From JBIIJL01 sp044233795 (GTDB taxonomy: Bacteria; Pseudomonadota; Gammaproteobacteria; Legionellales; Legionellaceae): 64,000 bases of DNA. Made by a program: the position numbers and the translations under genes. Positions 26,833 through 35,220 of the stretch are shown in pieces (within the stretch, counting starts at the first letter, position 1; each line of letters opens with the position of its first letter). The stretch covers positions 1 to 64,000 of the forward strand of contig JBIIJL010000001.1 in the NCBI GenBank assembly GCA_044233795.1, written 5' to 3'. The notes under the pieces were generated by a model. The model had not been told where the DNA came from and did not search any database. It saw only the letters and a list, made by a program, of their open reading frames with translations.

Positions 26833-27054
26833 ATGGCTGTTAGCACGGATTTGATGCTTAAATTGCTTCAAGATGAAAAAAATTTAAGTAAAGACCAACG
26901 TGGATTTACCGATGCTAATATCGGTAATGACTTAGAAACCAATGAAATTAAGCCATCTTTGCTGCCCAAGCGTTCACGCGGCCCTATCATGGCCGATGTG
27001 CTAGCTAGTTGTTTAGCGTTAAGTGCCAGCAAAGATCATACTCCGTTGAAATAG
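26833..27054 (+). CDS. Unrecognised 73-residue protein upstream of icmT
   Basis: 73 residues, no signal peptide or membrane helix. N-terminal half charged (DLMLKLLQDEKNLSKDQRGF), C-terminal half with a basic patch KRSRGPIMADVLASCLALSA. No family recognised. It reads in the same direction as icmT but is separated by 136 bases that contain a TATACT box, so it is probably a separate transcript. It could be a small effector, a chaperone or a non-Dot/Icm gene. Confidence 0.5.
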   Translation: MAVSTDLMLKLLQDEKNLSKDQRGFTDANIGNDLETNEIKPSLLPKRSRGPIMADVLASCLALSASKDHTPLK

Positions 27055-27150
27055 TTAACGGATGAGTTCATATACGTTGCCTGGTATTTTTAGAAATCGT
27101 AACGCACAGAGAAAAATATAAAGTACATTTGCAATCGAGCCTCTAGGCGC

Positions 27151-27156
27151 TATACT
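27151..27156 (+). promoter_or_regulatory. TATACT box upstream of icmT
   Basis: TATACT, a -10-like hexamer, 34 bases before the icmT start. TATACT elements upstream of icm/dot genes were shown to matter for expression in L. pneumophila. The same hexamer recurs before other transcription units here. Confidence 0.55.
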
Positions 27157-27190
27157 TGATAATTGGAGTGAGCATTTTTGTGAGGTGAGG

Positions 27191-27451
27191 ATGGCTTCTG
27201 GATTTTCCCCAACTGCCCATTGGCGCGATTCTGCTCGTACTGCAAGGTTTTTTATTGTTGATGCCAGGGCGGCGTTTCCTATATTTATATTTTTGATGCA
27301 TATTCGTGAATGGACTGGAATTTTGGTCTTGGTTTCTACGATATTTTTTGGCATCATTGAGCGGTATGGATTCACGGTGCCGGTATTTCTGCGTTGGCTT
27401 AGGAGCAGCTGTGCAGGCAGTGTAAAATCCGCTCAACCTTGGTGGCATTAA
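27191..27451 (+). CDS. icmT: Dot/Icm protein IcmT (DotS)
   Basis: 86 residues from the ATG at 27191 (an in-frame GTG two codons earlier is possible). Signature AHWRDSARTARFFIVDARAA is followed by a hydrophobic hairpin (FPIFIFLMHIREWTGILVLV) and ERYGFTVPVFLRWLRS, as in IcmT of Legionella and Coxiella. It is a small inner-membrane component needed for effector export and host-cell egress. icmS starts at the base after its stop. Confidence 0.93.
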   Translation: MASGFSPTAHWRDSARTARFFIVDARAAFPIFIFLMHIREWTGILVLVSTIFFGIIERYGFTVPVFLRWLRSSCAGSVKSAQPWWH

Positions 27452-27790
27452 ATGGATATTCAAAAGAGTATGGCGTTGATTGCGGCGACCATGAATGCCA
27501 AGTTCTACCTAAATGATCGCTTTGTAAGTTTTGACGAAGTTTTCTCCGATACGGGTTTATTGCCTGCAATTGCCCGTCGCGCTGATCAACTCTGTTCCCT
27601 TTGTCTTGGATATGGCTTGGGTGTGACCTTTGATGAAGCGGAAAATGCATTATTAGGCACACGGGCGGTCTTTGATAGTGTTACCCCAAATGTACTGCGC
27701 TTATTGTGTATGACCGATGTGGTCAATGAATTGATTCAGGGGGGGCCTAGTCGTGACTACACTCCACTTGATGAACTGATGTATGATTGA
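27452..27790 (+). CDS. icmS: Dot/Icm adaptor IcmS
   Basis: 112 residues, acidic and soluble. IcmS binds IcmW and, with LvgA, docks effectors on the C-terminal tail of DotL. Family features: ATMNAKFYLNDRFVSFDEVF, the CSLCLGYGLGVTFDEAENALL segment in parts, and ALLGTRAVFDSVTPNVLRLL. It abuts icmT, as in L. pneumophila. The icmW partner is outside the window. Confidence 0.93.
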   Translation: MDIQKSMALIAATMNAKFYLNDRFVSFDEVFSDTGLLPAIARRADQLCSLCLGYGLGVTFDEAENALLGTRAVFDSVTPNVLRLLCMTDVVNELIQGGPSRDYTPLDELMYD

Positions 27791-27857
27791 TGTGTTTTTT
27801 TTTGCGTGACAATGTAAAAAACACGCAAACCTCCCTTCATTTAAGGTTCACTTAAGC

Positions 27858-27863
27858 TATACT
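27858..27863 (+). promoter_or_regulatory. TATACT box upstream of the FIR-slot gene
   Basis: TATACT 49 bases before the ATG of the gene at 27912, in the 121-base spacer after icmS. Same hexamer as before icmT, icmP and icmN. Confidence 0.55.
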
Positions 27864-27911
27864 CTGGTAATCTATAACATAACTATAAAAAAATGAATTC
27901 TGGAGTAATTT

Positions 27912-28217
27912 ATGAGCAGCGTCTGGGGTACCCGACATATTTTTTTAACAGGCACTGACGATGCAGGGCTGAGTTTACATGGTCCGAACAAAGTATCAGT
28001 CCAAAGTATGGATTCGAAATTAATGGTTTTGGCTGAAAGCGCTGAAAAAATGGCACAGGTTCGCCCGACAGAGCCAAATCAGTTGGCAGCGGCATGCCTT
28101 ACCCAATGTCGCAATCAAATTCGTGATGTACTGAAACAGACGAAACCAGTGCAGGTGGAGTCTTTACAAGCCTTCACTGAGCGGCAAGAAATAAATAACA
28201 CCCGCAACTTTAAATAG
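27912..28217 (+). CDS. Candidate IcmR functional homologue (FIR) in the slot before icmQ
   Basis: 101 residues with no sequence similarity I recognise. It is called from position: between icmS and icmQ, same strand, own TATACT promoter and TGGAG ribosome site. In Legionella species this slot holds FIR genes, which differ in sequence but all bind IcmQ and stop its self-association and membrane insertion. The protein is soluble, with a predicted helical core around MDSKLMVLAESAEKMAQV and LAAACLTQCRNQIRDVLKQ, two cysteines, and a polar tail. L. pneumophila IcmR is about 120 residues, so the size fits. Confidence 0.62.
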   Translation: MSSVWGTRHIFLTGTDDAGLSLHGPNKVSVQSMDSKLMVLAESAEKMAQVRPTEPNQLAAACLTQCRNQIRDVLKQTKPVQVESLQAFTERQEINNTRNFK

Positions 28218-28316
28218 ATTATGATTATGATGGCGCATCAAATTGAGTGCCACACAGGTTGCGACGTCCTGTGAGTTTTAACCCTACGCACTTAAATAAG
28301 ATATAGTATCTACTCT

Positions 28317-28907
28317 ATGAAAGATGAATTATCAGAACAACAAACAGGCGCAATCCTTAAAGCTCTTGATGAAGCGATTGCAGAAGGCCCGTGGGAAGAT
28401 TCCAATTTCTTAAGAGTGATTGGTAAAAATTTGCGTGAAATTCGCGCGAGTTTCTATTCAGAGCTTAATACAGACGGAAAAGAAAAAGCCAGAGTGGCAT
28501 CTCATCTTGCAAACCGCGTTGCTTTAAGGAGCGGTCAGCAGGAGATTTTCATTGCGTTGTATTCTTCCAATGGGAACAATCTTCAAACTTGGGAGAAAAT
28601 TCTAATGAATTTACCGCGCCAGATGATTTCACGCCCTATCTATGCCGATGAAGAAGATGTTAAGGCTCTCATTCGAACCAAAGTAAATAAAAATAATGAA
28701 GCATACGTATCTATGTATATAAGTCAAAACGATATTCTGTCTTTGCCGGTAGATAAAACCTCTATGGATAAGCTTGGTAAACCACTATTGACCTTAAAGG
28801 ACAAATCACTCAGCTTAGATAATATCCACTATTTTGTACATCGGACGGGCACTTACCATTTCCACCAGGGTAAATTGGTAAAAAATTCAGCGAGTGAAGA
28901 ATTGTAG
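28317..28907 (+). CDS. icmQ: Dot/Icm protein IcmQ
   Basis: 196 residues, close to the family length. The N-terminal helical part (SEQQTGAILKALDEAIAEGP, then WEDSNFLRVIGKNLREIR) is the region that IcmR/FIR proteins bind in L. pneumophila. The C-terminal part, with QEIFIALYSSNGNNLQTWEK and SRPIYADEEDVKALIRTK, is the NAD-binding-like domain. IcmQ can insert in membranes. It lies 99 bases after the FIR-slot gene and 98 bases before icmP, which suggests its own transcript. Confidence 0.93.
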   Translation: MKDELSEQQTGAILKALDEAIAEGPWEDSNFLRVIGKNLREIRASFYSELNTDGKEKARVASHLANRVALRSGQQEIFIALYSSNGNNLQTWEKILMNLPRQMISRPIYADEEDVKALIRTKVNKNNEAYVSMYISQNDILSLPVDKTSMDKLGKPLLTLKDKSLSLDNIHYFVHRTGTYHFHQGKLVKNSASEEL

Positions 28908-28966
28908 TATGAAATTCATTCTGTTAGAGATATTTTTTAATATCGCAAAATGCTTATAAATAGGTA

Positions 28967-28972
28967 TATACT
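28967..28972 (+). promoter_or_regulatory. TATACT box upstream of icmP
   Basis: TATACT 34 bases before the icmP start, inside the 98-base gap after icmQ. It would drive the icmPO transcript. Confidence 0.55.
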
Positions 28973-29005
28973 TTACCTACTCACCACTCTAATTAGATTG
29001 AACGG

Positions 29006-30136
29006 ATGGCACAACAAGCACAGCAACAGTCTGGTGATAACTCAATGGCACCTATATGGTTCATGGTGTTGTTGTTTGTAACAGGTTATATCATATGGGT
29101 AACAGCACATCGCTATATTGTGTCATTGGTGTTTCAGCTTAATATTATCGAAGCAAAAATAATTCATTTTTTTATAGGTAGCAAACTGTTAGCAGAGGAA
29201 GTCTATCTTATGCAAACAGTAGATCCTGCGGCGGTCACCTGGTCCCAACTGTTAACGCTCACAAAAAGTGTAGGTGATTACGCCCGGTATCCGATGATTG
29301 TTATTTTGGTTTTTATGGCCTTTTTTCTTTATCGTTCGAATGTTACGTTAAAATTTCGTAGGGCACATGACATGAAAACGCTACGAGCTCAAGAACAACT
29401 AAACTGGCCATCGATTATGCCAATTGTTAAGCAAGATTTGGTTGCCATTGACATCAATACAGGCCCCTGGGCTATGGCTTTAACCCCGATGGAGTTTGCG
29501 CGAAAATATAAACTATTGAAAAAAGAGGATGCGTTGCTAGATAACCCCGTGCCTGGACAGGAAATGACGGCGGGGGTTCGCCGAGGTGACGCCAAACGTG
29601 TCTTTACATTACAATTGGGGCCTTACTGGGATGGCTTTGATCGTTGTTCACCGCAGGCAAGGGCGCTAGCGGCGGTTTTTCTTGCACGCATCAATAGAGA
29701 CCGTGGGGCTGCGGAGAAAATTTTGGAAACACTTGATAAGACTGCCTCTATGGGTAAACCTGATTATGCTATTGCTTTGCCCACTTTAAAAAAATATCAG
29801 CACACAGAGATTGCACAAGAGATCATGAGTCGACATGCTTATTTGCTAACGGTGTTGGCCTCATTGTTACAATCTTCTCGTGATGATGGTGTTGTCCCCA
29901 GTGCGGAGTTTTTATGGTTAAAGCCAATAGACAGACGTTTGTGGTACATGCTTAATTGTGTTGGACGACAGACCTCGTTCGCAGAAGTAGCAGGTCCTTT
30001 TGCCCATTGGAAAGCAGAGATTGCTATGGGGCGGCCCTCGCTGGTGCCGATGATAGATGAAGCTATTAAAGCTTTGGAAATTGCAATTAAAGAAGTAAAA
30101 CTTTCACCCAAAGAACTTCAGGAGCTCGACCCATGA
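29006..30136 (+). CDS. icmP: Dot/Icm coupling complex protein DotM (IcmP)
   Basis: 376 residues. Two to three N-terminal membrane helices (about 15-35, 45-60 and 95-112) and a cytoplasmic domain. Motifs shared with DotM: NWPSIMPIVKQDLVAIDINTGPWAMALTPMEFAR (in parts) near 130-165, and ALAAVFLARINRD. DotM partners DotL in the type IV coupling complex, and its cytoplasmic domain recognises Glu-rich effector signals. It overlaps icmO by four bases. Confidence 0.94.
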   Translation: MAQQAQQQSGDNSMAPIWFMVLLFVTGYIIWVTAHRYIVSLVFQLNIIEAKIIHFFIGSKLLAEEVYLMQTVDPAAVTWSQLLTLTKSVGDYARYPMIVILVFMAFFLYRSNVTLKFRRAHDMKTLRAQEQLNWPSIMPIVKQDLVAIDINTGPWAMALTPMEFARKYKLLKKEDALLDNPVPGQEMTAGVRRGDAKRVFTLQLGPYWDGFDRCSPQARALAAVFLARINRDRGAAEKILETLDKTASMGKPDYAIALPTLKKYQHTEIAQEIMSRHAYLLTVLASLLQSSRDDGVVPSAEFLWLKPIDRRLWYMLNCVGRQTSFAEVAGPFAHWKAEIAMGRPSLVPMIDEAIKALEIAIKEVKLSPKELQELDP

Positions 30137-32481
30137 TGCGAGGTATTGATTCGCGCAATGAAATCGATCCAAGTCTCCTGCTTCGGGACACTCGAACGTT
30201 CGGTCAACGTGTTGGGCATTTTTTCTCAAATCCTAGCAATGTCGCGATTGTTCTGGTTAGCATGGCTGCCTGCTCATTTTTTGTCTCTGAAGCGTCATTG
30301 TTATTACTTTTGTTGGGTTCTATAGCTTTCTGTTATACCTATAGTCGTAAGCAGATGTTGCCATTCCGTTTACCAAAAGTTGCTCATGTCAAGGATTACA
30401 ATGATTTAAAGCCCGGCATTAAAACGCCCAATATGGCGCGAGGAATTGCTTATTTTGGCAACGATATTAAAACACAAGAGGAGCTGTGGTTTGCCAACGA
30501 AGATATGCGCACTCATGCACTAATTTTCGGTTCAACCGGTAGTGGTAAAACTGAGGCGTTAGTTTCTATCGCATTTAATGCATTAGTGCAGGGGAGTGGG
30601 TTCATTTACGTTGATGGTAAAGGCGATAATTCTCTATATGCTAAAGTTTTTTCTATGGTGCGGAGCATGGGGCGGGAAGATGATCTGTTGTTAATTAACT
30701 TTATGACTGGTGCGCGCGATATTGTTGGCCCGCAAGAAAAGCGTTTATCTAATACACTCAATCCTTTCTGCCAAGGCTCATCAAGTATGTTAACTCAGCT
30801 GGTCGTTAGTTTAATGGGTGATTCAGGCCAATCTTCTGATGGTGATATGTGGAAAGGAAGAGCAATTGCCTTCGTGGAAGCATTAATGCGGCTTTTGGTA
30901 TACATGCGCGATGAAGGGGCAGTTCTGCTTGATGCAAATACGATACGTAACTATTTTGATTTGCAACGTCTTGAAGCGATGGTGGTGGATAAAGTCTTTC
31001 CTCGTGATGATCAGGAAAGCATTAACATTGAATCTATTCCTAAATTGGTTACTGATCCTTTGCGAAACTATCTAGGCACACTTCCTGGGTATAACAAAGA
31101 GAAGAAGGGTAAGCAGGTATCGCAGGTTTTAGAACAACATGGATTTATTACCATGCAGCTAGTGCGAGCTTTTTCATCACTAGCAGATACTTATGGCCAT
31201 ATTGTTCGCACCAATTTAGCGGAAGTTGATTTTAAGGATGTTGTGCTCAATCGAAGGATTCTAGTGGTACTATTGCCAGCACTTGAGAAATCTCCCGATG
31301 AATTGTCAAATTTGGGTAAGATCATTGTTTCTTCCTTAAAAGCTATGATGGCAGCAGGTCTTGGCGAGGAAGTTGAGGGGGATTACCGGGATGTCATCGA
31401 ACGAAAGCCAACTACAGCACCCACCCCCTATATTTGTATTCTTGACGAATATGGCTATTATGCGGTGAAAGGCTTCGCAGTTGTTCCTGCTCAAGCACGC
31501 TCCTTAGGATTTTCCGCAATCTTTGCAGGACAAGATCTACCGGCGTTTCAGAAGGCATCTAAAGAAGAGGCAGCGTCTATTGGTGCGAACACCAATATCA
31601 AAATCTGTATGAAATTAGAAGATCCCACTGAAACCTGGGATTTTTTCACTAAGACCGCAGGTGAAGCATATGTAACCAAGGTTGATTCGTTTCAAACCAA
31701 AGAGTCGAGCGTTGCCAATAGTTATATGGATACAAAGAGCTCTTCTTTCGAAAGGCGGGCTCGAATCGATCTGCTTGATTTAAAAGAGCAGACTGAAGGA
31801 GAGGCACATATTTTCTTCAAGTCTCAAATTGTTCGCGCGCGGATGTTTTATGCCAATCCAAAACCTGTGAAAAAATTGAAACTCAATCAGTTTTTGAAAG
31901 TAAATTCACCACCAGATGATTACTTATTAAAACTTCAAAAACAATTGGCAGGCTTTAAGATCATTCTTGAAAGTAATGATCTAGGCATTACCAAGGATGT
32001 GCCCAGCGAAGAAATTGCATTGATAAGTAAGGTGTTACATGAGTCAACCATCGAAGAGCCAATAGAACGCGGTGTTGCTGCACTCCTTGCTTTTCACCAT
32101 CACAACGAACCAGAAGCAGTGGATGCTTTGGTTGAAGAAGTTCTGCCAGGTAAATTGACGATCTTTACAGCATTAAACTACCCTGTAGGCTCCCCAAAAT
32201 TATTGGTGACAGATGTGGCGCATTTTTCTGAACCTTTATTGGGCATCAATGAAACACGTGATTTCATGATGAACATAGAACGTCTTGCTGGCGAGAAAGA
32301 TAAACTGTCAGGAACTATTTCAAACGAATTGATTAAAGACTTCCAAATGGCGACAAGTTATCCTCCTGAAGAACGGGATGTGGTCTCTGCTGACGAGCTT
32401 ACTCGATTAGTGGTGGGCCTTGCGGGAAAATTGGCTGAGGAACGTGAGAAAATTAAAAATAGGGCCGATGCGGTTCAGTGA
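30133..32481 (+). CDS. icmO: Dot/Icm type IV coupling ATPase DotL (IcmO)
   Basis: 782 residues. Two N-terminal membrane helices (about 36-67), Walker A GSTGSGKT at 133-140, and Walker B YICILDEYGYY near 432-442. This is a VirD4/FtsK-like ATPase that receives effectors. Past about residue 600 comes the alpha-helical tail that in L. pneumophila binds DotN, IcmS, IcmW and LvgA. It is present here (EEPIERGVAALLAFHHHNE onward) and fits the presence of icmS and icmJ/dotN in the locus. Confidence 0.96.
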   Translation: MMRGIDSRNEIDPSLLLRDTRTFGQRVGHFFSNPSNVAIVLVSMAACSFFVSEASLLLLLLGSIAFCYTYSRKQMLPFRLPKVAHVKDYNDLKPGIKTPNMARGIAYFGNDIKTQEELWFANEDMRTHALIFGSTGSGKTEALVSIAFNALVQGSGFIYVDGKGDNSLYAKVFSMVRSMGREDDLLLINFMTGARDIVGPQEKRLSNTLNPFCQGSSSMLTQLVVSLMGDSGQSSDGDMWKGRAIAFVEALMRLLVYMRDEGAVLLDANTIRNYFDLQRLEAMVVDKVFPRDDQESINIESIPKLVTDPLRNYLGTLPGYNKEKKGKQVSQVLEQHGFITMQLVRAFSSLADTYGHIVRTNLAEVDFKDVVLNRRILVVLLPALEKSPDELSNLGKIIVSSLKAMMAAGLGEEVEGDYRDVIERKPTTAPTPYICILDEYGYYAVKGFAVVPAQARSLGFSAIFAGQDLPAFQKASKEEAASIGANTNIKICMKLEDPTETWDFFTKTAGEAYVTKVDSFQTKESSVANSYMDTKSSSFERRARIDLLDLKEQTEGEAHIFFKSQIVRARMFYANPKPVKKLKLNQFLKVNSPPDDYLLKLQKQLAGFKIILESNDLGITKDVPSEEIALISKVLHESTIEEPIERGVAALLAFHHHNEPEAVDALVEEVLPGKLTIFTALNYPVGSPKLLVTDVAHFSEPLLGINETRDFMMNIERLAGEKDKLSGTISNELIKDFQMATSYPPEERDVVSADELTRLVVGLAGKLAEEREKIKNRADAVQ

Positions 32482-32497
32482 TCCTACACAGTGCTCT

Positions 32498-32503
32498 TAT
32501 ACT
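32498..32503 (+). promoter_or_regulatory. TATACT box upstream of icmN
   Basis: TATACT in the 119-base gap between icmO and icmN, about 98 bases before the icmN start. It may start the icmNMLKEGCD transcript. Confidence 0.5.
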
Positions 32504-32600
32504 TTTGAAGAATATTTTCATTTTCTTCTTGTAACGTAATGATTTGTATGTTTTTATTTCTTAAACAACACAGTAAATTTTTTGACTATAAGGATGAACC

Positions 32601-33176
32601 TTGAGAGCAGTACATGTTTACTTATTCGGCAAGGTGGCATTGCTTGTGCTAGTTGTGGCGTCGTTGATTGAGTTGGGTGGGTGTCGATTTTTTTCAAGAC
32701 CGCAGGGGCCTATAGAACCTGCTAAGTTGCCTTACAAAGTTAATGGTGCAAAGGATAGCGAGATCATTCGCCTGCAGAAGAAATTTAATAAGGAAGGTAT
32801 ACGTGTTATATCTGTAGGACAAGACTATCTGTTAAGTATTACTTCCTCGCATTTATTCTTTCGAGAGTCGCCGCAATTAACGTGGGAATCTTATGCTTTG
32901 TTGAATGCAGTTGCTTGCTACCTTAAAGAATTTCGAAAGGTAGCTATTCACATCACGGCTTATAGCAACAAATGTGTGTCTGTAAGGCGAGAGCTTTCGC
33001 TTACTCAAGCAAGGGCAAGAGCAGTTGGAAATTATCTCTGGTCACAAGGGATTGACAGCCGTTTTATCTTTACACAAGGGTTAGGTAGTGATAAACCTAT
33101 AGTTAATTTAACAGAAAATGATGACAAGTCACCAAATTCAAGGGTTGAAATTACGTTTCGAGATGCTGTTGCATGA
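32601..33176 (+). CDS. icmN: Dot/Icm outer-membrane lipoprotein DotK (IcmN)
   Basis: 191 residues starting at TTG, supported by AAGGATGA just upstream. Lipoprotein signal with lipobox ELGGC (Cys28), then an OmpA-like peptidoglycan-binding domain with YLWSQGIDSRFIFTQGLGSD and NDDKSPNSRVEITF at the end. DotK anchors the outer part of the Dot/Icm core to the cell wall. First gene of the icmNMLKEGCD run; icmM begins 12 bases later. Confidence 0.9.
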   Translation: MRAVHVYLFGKVALLVLVVASLIELGGCRFFSRPQGPIEPAKLPYKVNGAKDSEIIRLQKKFNKEGIRVISVGQDYLLSITSSHLFFRESPQLTWESYALLNAVACYLKEFRKVAIHITAYSNKCVSVRRELSLTQARARAVGNYLWSQGIDSRFIFTQGLGSDKPIVNLTENDDKSPNSRVEITFRDAVA

Positions 33177-33188
33177 TGCGGAGTAAAT

Positions 33189-33473
33189 ATGGGTCGTCAG
33201 ACTTGGTTGCTAGTTAAACAATCTAGGCGGTTTTATATCTCCAGCTACCGAAGGGTTGGTACCACTCTTTTGGTGTCAGTGGTCTTGAACTTGTTGTTAG
33301 GAGTGGGGATTTATTTTGTCTATTTTAATCGCTCGGAGCCTGATTTTTATGCGACAAGTGGTATTATTGCACCTGTGTCATTGACGCCGATGGATAGTCC
33401 TAACAATACATCAGTTGCATTGCTTGCAAGTGATCCGGATAATGATGATGTTAATAAAGTCGCTCCGCAATAA
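33189..33473 (+). CDS. icmM: Dot/Icm inner-membrane protein DotJ (IcmM)
   Basis: 94 residues: basic N-terminus, one membrane helix (VGTTLLVSVVLNLLLGVGIY, near 23-42), and a short periplasmic tail with RSEPDFYATSGIIAPVSLTP. This matches the N-terminal part of DotI, its paralogue encoded next. DotI and DotJ form a hetero-complex comparable to TraM/VirB8. It is short because it lacks the periplasmic domain, as is normal for DotJ. Confidence 0.88.
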   Translation: MGRQTWLLVKQSRRFYISSYRRVGTTLLVSVVLNLLLGVGIYFVYFNRSEPDFYATSGIIAPVSLTPMDSPNNTSVALLASDPDNDDVNKVAPQ

Positions 33474-33484
33474 CTGAGGGAATT

Positions 33485-34123
33485 ATGGCTGAAGACGCAC
33501 TGACTGCCGTTGCATTAAGGAACACCTTCTACCGTGATGGCCAACGCAAATTGATTCTTGTCTTGCTCGTATCTATGCTTGGAAATTTTTTGCTGGCAGG
33601 AGTTTTAGCATATCTCCTCACACACCCTCCTTTGCCAAAGTATTTTGCAACCAGCATTAACGGTAGAATTACTCCATTGTTTCCCCTCAACGAGCCTAAT
33701 CAATCTGATCCTGCTGTACTGCAGTGGGCTAACACGGCCGCTATTGCTGCTTTTAGTTTCAATTTTGTGAACTATAAATCGGAGCTACAGGCATCGTCCG
33801 CGTTTTTTACGCCGGAGGGATGGGATCAATTCTTGGCGGCGTTGACACAATCAAATAATCTTGATGCAGTTATAGCGAAAAAATTGATTGTGTCAGCTGT
33901 TGCTACTCGAGCTCCAATCATCCTACAAAAGGGGATCCTCAATGGCAAATATGCCTGGCGTGTGCAGATGCCTATATTAGTTACTTATCAAAGTGCGAGT
34001 GATTTTTTTCAACAAAACAACGTTGTTACAATGTTGATCACTCGAATTCCAACATTGAATTCTCCGCGAGGGATTGGAATATCACAATTTGTTGTTGCAC
34101 CAGCTAGCGGCGGAGTGAGCTAA
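33485..34123 (+). CDS. icmL: Dot/Icm inner-membrane protein DotI (IcmL)
   Basis: 212 residues: cytoplasmic start AVALRNTFYRDGQRK, one membrane helix near 24-44, then a VirB8-like periplasmic domain with PKYFATSINGRITPLFPLNE, AIAAFSFNFVNYKSEL, FFTPEGWDQFLAAL and YAWRVQMPILVTYQSAS. It forms the inner-membrane complex with DotJ. The stop overlaps the icmK start by one base (TAATG). Confidence 0.95.
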   Translation: MAEDALTAVALRNTFYRDGQRKLILVLLVSMLGNFLLAGVLAYLLTHPPLPKYFATSINGRITPLFPLNEPNQSDPAVLQWANTAAIAAFSFNFVNYKSELQASSAFFTPEGWDQFLAALTQSNNLDAVIAKKLIVSAVATRAPIILQKGILNGKYAWRVQMPILVTYQSASDFFQQNNVVTMLITRIPTLNSPRGIGISQFVVAPASGGVS

Positions 34124-35217
34124 TGGGATCTAAACTAAGAGGATCAACATTACTTGCGTTATTGGCAGCGGTGGTTTTTTTACCGAAAGGGCTTCGTGCT
34201 GCTTCATCTGATAGTAACTCTGCCCAACAGGCTTTGGAACAATTGCGTATGTTACAACAACGCTTGTCTCCTACATCCTCCGCAGGTGATAACACCCAGC
34301 TTGCGGTTAAAAAGGACAAACCATCATTAGATTCAATACCCAATCAACAGAAGAATTCTAGCGGGGCTAGAGATTCTACACCATCTGATACTCCTAAAGA
34401 ACCCGCTGCGGCAATGTCAGAACCAGTAGCTTCAGCGGACAAAGATACTGTAGAATCGCTAGCCTTTGATGGAGTGACGCAGCAACTCTTCCCTTTAAGC
34501 CCAGAGGAAATTGTTCGAGTGAAGCAAATGTATCATACGAATGAATATGCCCAAGCTTCCCCAGCAGGTACGCCGCCTAAACCAACGGCAACTTCACAAT
34601 TTGTAAATTTGTCACCGGGCTCAACCCCACCTGTGATCCGTTTATCACAAGGTTTTGTCTCTTCATTGGTCTTTCTTGACTCAACTGGAGCCCCTTGGCC
34701 AATTAATGCTTATGATTTGGGTGACCCGACGGCATTTAACATTCAGTGGGATAAAACAAGCAACACATTGATGATCCAAGCTCTAAAACTTTATACCTAT
34801 GGTAATCTTGCGGTTCGCTTGCGTGGCTTGAATACCCCTGTTATGTTGACCTTAATCCCGGGTCAAAAAGCTGTTGATTATCGAGTGGATTTGCGCGTTC
34901 AAGGTTATGGTCCAAACGCCAAAAGTTTACCAATGGAAGAAGGGATTCCTCCTGCTGCAAATGATATTTTGCTCCATGTTTTAGATGGTGTTCCACCGCA
35001 GGGCAGTAGTCGATTGATGGTCAGTGGGGGGGATGCCAGGGCCTGGTTGTTGAATGAAAAAATGTATATTCGTACGAATTTGACCATACTGTCACCAGGT
35101 TGGATTGGCAGTATGACAAGTGCAGATGGCACGCATGCGTACGAGATGCAAAAATCACCAGTATTATTGGTGTCCTGGCATGGCAAAGTCATGCAACTTA
35201 AGGTAGAAGGGTTATAA
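34123..35217 (+). CDS. icmK: Dot/Icm outer-membrane core protein DotH (IcmK)
   Basis: 364 residues. Signal peptide (about 1-27), a low-complexity Ser/Pro-rich stretch to about residue 110, then the VirB9-like domain: PPVIRLSQGFVSSLVFLDST, GAPWPINAYDLGDP, and a beta-rich C-terminal part. DotH with DotC, DotD and DotG forms the outer-membrane core of the channel. icmE begins three bases after its stop. Confidence 0.94.
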   Translation: MGSKLRGSTLLALLAAVVFLPKGLRAASSDSNSAQQALEQLRMLQQRLSPTSSAGDNTQLAVKKDKPSLDSIPNQQKNSSGARDSTPSDTPKEPAAAMSEPVASADKDTVESLAFDGVTQQLFPLSPEEIVRVKQMYHTNEYAQASPAGTPPKPTATSQFVNLSPGSTPPVIRLSQGFVSSLVFLDSTGAPWPINAYDLGDPTAFNIQWDKTSNTLMIQALKLYTYGNLAVRLRGLNTPVMLTLIPGQKAVDYRVDLRVQGYGPNAKSLPMEEGIPPAANDILLHVLDGVPPQGSSRLMVSGGDARAWLLNEKMYIRTNLTILSPGWIGSMTSADGTHAYEMQKSPVLLVSWHGKVMQLKVEGL

Positions 35218-35220
35218 AAC

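Noticed and set aside
27801..27834. Hairpin TTGCGTG / CACGCAA after icmS as a terminator
   Set aside because: The stem is seven pairs with a 13-base loop, and no T run follows on the plus strand or on the minus strand; the Ts lie before it.
26705..29005. CpxR or PmrA binding sites upstream of icm genes
   Set aside because: I looked for GTAAA-N5-GTAAA and for paired CTTAAT-type motifs and found no convincing pair; single half-sites are expected by chance in this AT-rich DNA.
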